Shown: one piece after another, positions 1-3,997 of the stretch | Numbering within the stretch: position 1 is the stretch's first letter | Layout: each line of letters starts with the position of its first letter | Source of the DNA: Chryseobacterium gleum | GTDB lineage: Bacteria > Bacteroidota > Bacteroidia > Flavobacteriales_D > Sanyastnellaceae | Length of the DNA stretch: 6,886 nucleotides | Direction of reading: 5' to 3' | Assembly (NCBI GenBank): GCA_945878835.1 | Contig: CAMCUG010000076.1 | Span: 1-6,886, forward strand | Notes under the pieces: generated by a model | Databases searched by the model: none | Seen by the model: the letters and a program-made list of their open reading frames with translations, nothing else | Told to the model about the DNA's origin: nothing | Program-made: the position numbers and the translations under genes

Positions 1-14
1 AAATTCTAGTTTCT

Positions 15-1151
15 TCATATTTGCAGTGCTTGATCGTAGGCATTCATGAATTGTTTTCCAACCGATTCGTATGAAAAATAATTCGTTGCATAATAAGAAA
101 TTTCTTCGCGATTTACCTCATTCATTTCCCTGTGAGATTCACTCAGTGCATTTAAGAGTTGCTCTTCATTTTTCGCATCAATGAGTTTGTTCCATGTACA
201 AAAGCCCATGTGCTCTGCAATTCCTCCAACACGTGTTGCAATAACATTCATTCCGCTGGCCATTGCTTCAATCATGACCAAAGGTAAATTTTCGTAGTTA
301 CTGAAAAGCACAAAGGTGTGCGAAGCATTCATTTTTTCTGCAACTTCCTGTTGATTCAACGTTCCGAAAAAAGCTATGCTGTTTTCACGTATACCTATTT
401 CCAAACTTCTTTTTTTCCAATGTTGAATATCACCGTCGCCGCCAAGTTCTAAGATAACGTCTTCCGTTTGGTCAGAGAATATCTTCCAAGTTCTAAGAAT
501 GCCTTCAATGTTTTTATGGTCGTTGTCGAGATGAGAAAGATGCACATACGTATGCACCACATTCTTCTTTTCATTCTTAAAATACGCTGTGTTTACCACG
601 TTTGGAACAATGACCGCAGGCCTGTTGAATCCAAAGGTGCGCATGGCTTTTTCGAGTTGAAACGTTACAGGTAAGAGAAGTTTTGATCTGTTCGCAACGA
701 AACGTATGTAGCTTTTTATGCGGAAGGAAAGAGGCGAACGTTCATTCGGGTGATAGCCTGTCCAGTTGTCTGAAATGACAAACGGTATCTTCCATTTTTG
801 TCGAATGAAAAGTGCTTGCCATCCTTCAGGCCATATCATGTTCAACTGCACAATATCTGGTTTGTTTTGATTGAAATTGATATGGGCGATTCCTTTTTTT
901 AAGGCTTGAATTCTGTTTCGAAACAACATGCCGTTTGAACCGTAGTAAACCCGAACTATGCGCACATTTCCTTCTACTTCATCTTCAATCTCGAAAGCAT
1001 TGGTATTGATGTTTTTTGAAAGGTAGAGCACAGTTATATTTGCGAAGAGCGCGACAGCTTCGGCATGACGCTGAACAAAATTCCCAAGGGTAGGGTGGGT
1101 TTTACTCGGAAACCAACTGCTTAGAAAAAGGACATGAAGCTTTTTTTTCAC
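15..1151 (-). CDS. Glycosyltransferase family 4 (GT-B fold)
   Basis: Probable retaining glycosyltransferase that moves a sugar from a nucleotide-sugar donor to a glycan or lipid acceptor at the cytoplasmic face of the membrane; donor and acceptor cannot be read from sequence. The N-terminal domain opens with the strand and loop typical of GT4 (KKLHVLFLSSWFPS, then the glycine of TLGNFVQRHA). The C-terminal donor domain has VPNVVNTAYF, a glycine-rich ELGGDGD segment and the family's E-x7-E motif in NYENLPLVMIEAMASG (Glu287 and Glu295 from the GTG start), followed by ATRVGGIAE. At 378 residues it is full length for the family. There is no signal peptide or membrane span. I prefer the GTG at 1149-1151, because it puts the first strand at residues 4-9 as in relatives. 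A TTG at 1170-1172 would add seven residues and is possible. No other glycan gene is adjacent inside the window; its downstream side lies off the left edge. Confidence 0.88.
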   Translation of the reverse strand: MKKKLHVLFLSSWFPSKTHPTLGNFVQRHAEAVALFANITVLYLSKNINTNAFEIEDEVEGNVRIVRVYYGSNGMLFRNRIQALKKGIAHINFNQNKPDIVQLNMIWPEGWQALFIRQKWKIPFVISDNWTGYHPNERSPLSFRIKSYIRFVANRSKLLLPVTFQLEKAMRTFGFNRPAVIVPNVVNTAYFKNEKKNVVHTYVHLSHLDNDHKNIEGILRTWKIFSDQTEDVILELGGDGDIQHWKKRSLEIGIRENSIAFFGTLNQQEVAEKMNASHTFVLFSNYENLPLVMIEAMASGMNVIATRVGGIAEHMGFCTWNKLIDAKNEEQLLNALSESHREMNEVNREEISYYATNYFSYESVGKQFMNAYDQALQI

Positions 1152-1189
1152 TGCTGCAAGATACAAATTCAAAAAAATACTCAGGGGTA

Positions 1190-1223
1190 TTTGTTCAAAT
1201 AGAAGTTATGTGTTTATCTTTAC
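1190..1223 (+). promoter_or_regulatory. Bacteroidota-type promoter of tRNA-His
   Basis: TTTG at 1190-1193 is followed after 21 bases by TATCTTTA at 1215-1222, which is seven of eight to the Bacteroidota -7 consensus TAnnTTTG. Transcription would begin a few bases before the mature tRNA 5' end at 1236. The region from 1152 to 1235 also has to hold the promoter of the divergent glycosyltransferase, for which I see no convincing match. Motif and spacing are seen directly; use is inferred. Confidence 0.6.
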
Positions 1224-1235
1224 GCCCTCTTAGAC

Positions 1236-1313
1236 GGTGGTTTTAGCTCAGTCGGTTAGAGCATCAGTTTGTGGTTCTGAGGGTCGTGGGTTCGAATCCC
1301 ATAAGCCACCCCA
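1236..1313 (+). tRNA. tRNA-His, anticodon GTG
   Basis: A complete cloverleaf can be folded. The acceptor stem pairs 1237-1243 with 1303-1309, including one T-G wobble (1241/1305). The D stem is GCTC/GAGC (1246-1249 with 1259-1262). The anticodon GTG is at 1271-1273 in loop 1269-1275, with a T on its 5' side. The T arm (1286-1302) has loop TTCGAAT. The extra G at 1236 faces the discriminator C at 1310; this G-1:C73 pair is the identity element of histidine tRNA and confirms the assignment. CCA is encoded at 1311-1313. The last pair of the anticodon stem (1268/1276) is T-T, so that stem has only four standard pairs. The tRNA stands alone, divergent from the glycosyltransferase and convergent with trxB. 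Confidence 0.97.
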
Positions 1314-1323
1314 TTAGAAAAAG

Positions 1324-1350
1324 AAAAGGTCGACTGTGTCGACCTTTTTT
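1324..1350. terminator. Bidirectional intrinsic terminator between tRNA-His and trxB
   Basis: GGTCGAC at 1328-1334 and GTCGACC at 1338-1344 form a perfect seven-pair stem around a TGT loop. Flanking A's (1324-1327) and T's (1345-1348) extend it to eleven pairs. On the plus strand the stem ends in six T's (1345-1350), right for stopping tRNA-His, whose CCA ends at 1313. On the minus strand the stem is followed by TTTTCTTTTTC, right for stopping trxB, whose stop codon is at 1378-1380. One hairpin therefore probably serves both converging units. Confidence 0.88.
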
Positions 1351-1377
1351 ATGGAATGAAAATTCAGTTTGTGAATC

Positions 1378-2328
1378 TTAGTGAATCCCTTTCGAAGCCA
1401 AATAACGTTCAGCGTCTAACGCAGCCACACAACCTGTTCCCGCAGCAGTGACTGCCTGACGGTAAGTTTTGTCGGCTGCATCTCCAGCAACGAAAACCCC
1501 TTCAACATTGGTCTTTGAAGATCCTGGAGTGTTTATGATATATCCGGTTTCATCTGTGGTTATGAATTCTTTGAATACACCAGTGTTCGGATTGTGTCCG
1601 ATAGCTACGAAGAAACCTGTAATATCAACTGTGCGGCTTTCTCCTGTAGCAGAATTTTTGAAGATAGCCGCTTCAACCGCGTCTTTTCCTAAAATATCTT
1701 CCGTAGTAGAATTCCAAAGAATTTCAATATTAGGTGTTTCTAAAACACGGTTCTGCATGGCTCTAGAAGCACGCATTTTATCGCTTCTTACAATCATATA
1801 TACTTTTCTACAAAGCTTAGCCAAATAGGTTGCTTCCTCAGCCGCTGTATCTCCGGCTCCTACAATAGCAACATCTTGATCGCGGTAGAAGAATCCATCA
1901 CACACCGCACAGGCACTCACTCCGCCTCCTAAATTACGAAGTCGGATTTCATTGTCAAGACCCAACCACTTGGCTGAGGCACCTGTTGCAATAATGACTG
2001 AATCTGCGCTTACAATGTGTTTTCCGTTGTCTATTTCAATGAAATGTTTGCTTCCAGAAAAATCGACTTTAGTCACCCATCCGTTGCGAATATCTGTTCC
2101 AAAGCGTTTGGCTTGGTTTTCCATATCGGCCATCATTTCAGGACCTTTTACGCCTAAAGGATATCCAGGAAAATTGTCTACTTCTGTAGTGTCCATCAAT
2201 TGTCCACCAGGCTGTTGTCCTTGATAGATGATAGGCTTCATATCTGCACGTGCAGCATAGATAGCTGCTGTGTATCCTGCTGGTCCGCTGCCGAGGATGA
2301 GGCATTTAATGTGTTCGTTCGCTTCCAT
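1378..2328 (-). CDS. trxB: Thioredoxin reductase (NADPH), EC 1.8.1.9
   Basis: Cytoplasmic flavoenzyme that passes electrons from NADPH through FAD and a redox disulfide to thioredoxin. It is 316 residues, the normal length of the low-molecular-weight bacterial type. Features seen in order: FAD-binding GSGPAG (13-18); QPGGQL (39-44) and the ATGA segment (114-117); the redox-active CAVC (Cys140 and Cys143) in ACAVCDGFF; the NADPH-domain loop GAGDTAAEEA (157-166); and the C-terminal FAD motif GDAADKTYRQAVTAAGTG. The 2'-phosphate-binding segment reads VRSDKMRAS (180-188), where E. coli TrxB has HRRDGFRA, so one of the usual arginines is Ser182. The ATG at 2326-2328 fits the family N-terminus and lies just downstream of a good Bacteroidota promoter. 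It appears to be its own transcription unit, ending at the hairpin at 1324-1350. Confidence 0.97.
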   Translation of the reverse strand: MEANEHIKCLILGSGPAGYTAAIYAARADMKPIIYQGQQPGGQLMDTTEVDNFPGYPLGVKGPEMMADMENQAKRFGTDIRNGWVTKVDFSGSKHFIEIDNGKHIVSADSVIIATGASAKWLGLDNEIRLRNLGGGVSACAVCDGFFYRDQDVAIVGAGDTAAEEATYLAKLCRKVYMIVRSDKMRASRAMQNRVLETPNIEILWNSTTEDILGKDAVEAAIFKNSATGESRTVDITGFFVAIGHNPNTGVFKEFITTDETGYIINTPGSSKTNVEGVFVAGDAADKTYRQAVTAAGTGCVAALDAERYLASKGIH

Positions 2329-2350
2329 TTTCTTCTAATTTTTGAGAGCA

Positions 2351-2378
2351 CAAATATAGTGCGAGTGATGCTTCACAA
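2351..2378 (-). promoter_or_regulatory. Bacteroidota-type promoter of trxB
   Basis: Read on the minus strand, TATATTTG (2358 to 2351) is an exact match to TAnnTTTG. TTG lies 17 bases upstream (2378 to 2376). The -7 element is 22 bases from the trxB ATG, leaving a short leader with AGAAGAAA just before the start and no strong Shine-Dalgarno sequence. The gap between the pseudouridine synthase and trxB is 70 bases, enough for an independent promoter. Motifs are seen directly; activity is inferred. Confidence 0.7.
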
Positions 2379-2398
2379 GGTGTGATTTTACGCACAGA

Positions 2399-3151
2399 TT
2401 ATTCAAAGGCTTGAATCAAGAATGCATCCCAAAGGGGATCTTCCGGTGGGGGTGCCGAGATTACAACAGGAGTCTTTTTTACAGGATGCGTAAATTCAAT
2501 CTTTCTTGCATGAAGATGAATACTTGCGTTGTCATTCGTGCGTTTGCTTCCGTATTTAATGTCTCCCTTAATCGGACAGCCCAATTGCGAGAGTGTTGCA
2601 CGAATTTGATGGTGTCTTCCTGTTTTCGGATATACCTCGACAAACGTGTAATGGTCGCCTTTTCCTAGGACTTTGTAGGTCAGTTCAGATTCTTTTCTGT
2701 CGGCAGCCGGTTCGTTATAGTAGAAAGACTTGTTTTGTTTCTCATCTTTCCACAAGTAATTTATCACATGTCCCTCCATCTTTGGCGGTGCGTCTTGCAC
2801 AACAGCCCAATAGGTTTTGAATACATCACGCGTTTTGAAGTCAATGGTTAGTCTCGAAAGAGCCTTACTTGTTTTAGCGAACACCACAACACCGCTTACA
2901 GGACGGTCTATGCGATGAACAGTTCCGCAAAAAACTTCTCCAGGTTTGTTGTACTTGTTTTTTAAGTACTGTTTAATGATGTCGCTTAGAACCACATCTC
3001 CTGTTTTATCTCCTTGAACGATATCAGAGTTTCTTTTGTTAACGGCTATAATGTGGTTGTCTTCGTACAGAATGCGAAGGTTTTCGAGGGTTGTTACTTC
3101 AAGCGGTTTTTTTGGTGCTCGGTCCCAAACTTTGGGCGCGTGTTTTTTCAT
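2399..3151 (-). CDS. RluA-family RNA pseudouridine synthase
   Basis: Converts specific uridines in rRNA or tRNA to pseudouridine; the target site cannot be read from sequence. From the ATG the protein is 250 residues. The family's catalytic motif is HRIDR at 79-83 with Asp82 as the nucleophile (most members have HRLDR), followed by SGVVVFAKT. The second signature is KTGRHHQIR (176-184), then GCPIKGDIKYG and LHARKIEFTHP, all standard for the RluA fold. There is no N-terminal S4 RNA-binding domain, so it resembles the short RluA/TruC-like members rather than RluD or RluC. I chose the ATG at 3149-3151 over the TTG three bases upstream, because its A is also the last base of the panB stop (TGATG), an arrangement typical of translational coupling. 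Confidence 0.92.
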   Translation of the reverse strand: MKKHAPKVWDRAPKKPLEVTTLENLRILYEDNHIIAVNKRNSDIVQGDKTGDVVLSDIIKQYLKNKYNKPGEVFCGTVHRIDRPVSGVVVFAKTSKALSRLTIDFKTRDVFKTYWAVVQDAPPKMEGHVINYLWKDEKQNKSFYYNEPAADRKESELTYKVLGKGDHYTFVEVYPKTGRHHQIRATLSQLGCPIKGDIKYGSKRTNDNASIHLHARKIEFTHPVKKTPVVISAPPPEDPLWDAFLIQAFE

Positions 3152-3966
3152 CAATACTGCTCTTTGTTGTTAGGGAAATCTGCGCTTCTTACATCGCTCA
3201 CGTATTGCTCTAACGCACCTCGCATTTGTTCTCCCATGTTCAAATATTTTCTCAAAAAGCGAGGCGTGAACCCCTCAGTAATACCCAGCATATCGTGTAG
3301 CACCAAGACTTGTCCGTCTACATCTCCACCTGCACCAATTCCAATAATTGGAACATGAACTTCTTGCGCCACGTGTTTGGCAAGTGCGGCAGGAATTTTT
3401 TCTAAGACAATCGCGAAACAACCGCTCTCGGCCAAAAGTTTCGCATCGTGAATCAAACGATCTGCTTCAACTTCATCCTTAGCACGAACTTGATATGTTC
3501 CGAATTTATAAATACTCTGAGGTGTTAATCCAAGGTGACCCATTACTGGAATACCCGCCGTTAATATACGTTTTACACTTTCAACAATTTCTTCTCCTCC
3601 TTCTAATTTAACGGCATGCCCACCCGTTTCTTTCATGATACGAATGGCAGAATTCAAAGCCTCTTTCGAATTTCCTTGATACGATCCAAAGGGCATATCT
3701 ACAACTACGAGAGAGCGATTACAAGCGCGAACCACACTGGCCGCGTGATAGATCATTTGGTCCAACGTAATGGGCAGCGTGGTTTCATGTCCAGCCATAA
3801 CATTCGACGCCGAATCTCCGACTAGGATGACATCAATTCCAGACTGGTCAACAATGAGAGCCATGGAATAGTCGTATGCGGTTAGCATAGCAATCTTCTC
3901 GCCCTTGTTCTTCATTTCTTGAAGGGTATGGGTGGTAACTCTGCGAACTACTTTGTTTACTGACAT
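3151..3966 (-). CDS. panB: 3-methyl-2-oxobutanoate hydroxymethyltransferase (ketopantoate hydroxymethyltransferase), EC 2.1.2.11
   Basis: First committed step of pantothenate and hence CoA synthesis: transfers a hydroxymethyl group from 5,10-methylenetetrahydrofolate to 2-oxoisovalerate, giving ketopantoate, in the cytoplasm. The 271 residues cover the whole TIM-barrel enzyme. LTAYD (28-32), VGDS (49-52, Asp51), VVDMPFGSYQ (Asp90), VKLEGG (Lys120, Glu122), MGHLGLTPQS, VLEK (Glu189) and GIGAG..DGQVLVLHDMLG are all present. Asp51, Asp90 and Glu122 match the metal ligands of E. coli PanB, and Glu189 its catalytic base, with only small numbering shifts. The ATG at 3964-3966 fits the family start. 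No other pan gene is in the window; the partner is the overlapping pseudouridine synthase. The upstream secreted-protein gene ends only 31 bases away without a visible hairpin, so read-through from it is possible. Confidence 0.97.
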   Translation of the reverse strand: MSVNKVVRRVTTHTLQEMKNKGEKIAMLTAYDYSMALIVDQSGIDVILVGDSASNVMAGHETTLPITLDQMIYHAASVVRACNRSLVVVDMPFGSYQGNSKEALNSAIRIMKETGGHAVKLEGGEEIVESVKRILTAGIPVMGHLGLTPQSIYKFGTYQVRAKDEVEADRLIHDAKLLAESGCFAIVLEKIPAALAKHVAQEVHVPIIGIGAGGDVDGQVLVLHDMLGITEGFTPRFLRKYLNMGEQMRGALEQYVSDVRSADFPNNKEQY

Positions 3967-3985
3967 GATTTGTTTTTTAGAGCGG

Positions 3986-3993
3986 CAAAAGTG
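3986..3993 (-). promoter_or_regulatory. Possible -7 element of panB-rluA
   Basis: Read on the minus strand, CACTTTTG is seven of eight to TAnnTTTG and lies 19 bases before the panB ATG. The nearest upstream TTTG is inside the end of the preceding gene at about 15 bases, shorter than usual for this promoter class. This is a weak candidate, given because the 31-base gap between the genes has no other signal. Confidence 0.3.
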
Positions 3994-3997
3994 GGGA

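Noticed and set aside
1371..1387. Direct repeat of GTGAATC around the trxB stop codon
   Set aside because: Two copies of seven bases ten bases apart can arise by chance, and no function is suggested by their position.
1469..1828. Plus-strand open frame of 119 codons inside trxB
   Set aside because: It lies wholly opposite a clear thioredoxin reductase, its translation has no recognisable motif, and no promoter or start signal is seen.
3152..3154. TTG as start of the pseudouridine synthase
   Set aside because: An ATG follows immediately and overlaps the panB stop in the usual coupled arrangement; the TTG would add one residue only.
3014..3358. Plus-strand open frame of 114 codons across the panB/pseudouridine synthase junction
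   Set aside because: Antisense to two confidently identified genes, with a composition that reads as a reverse-frame shadow.
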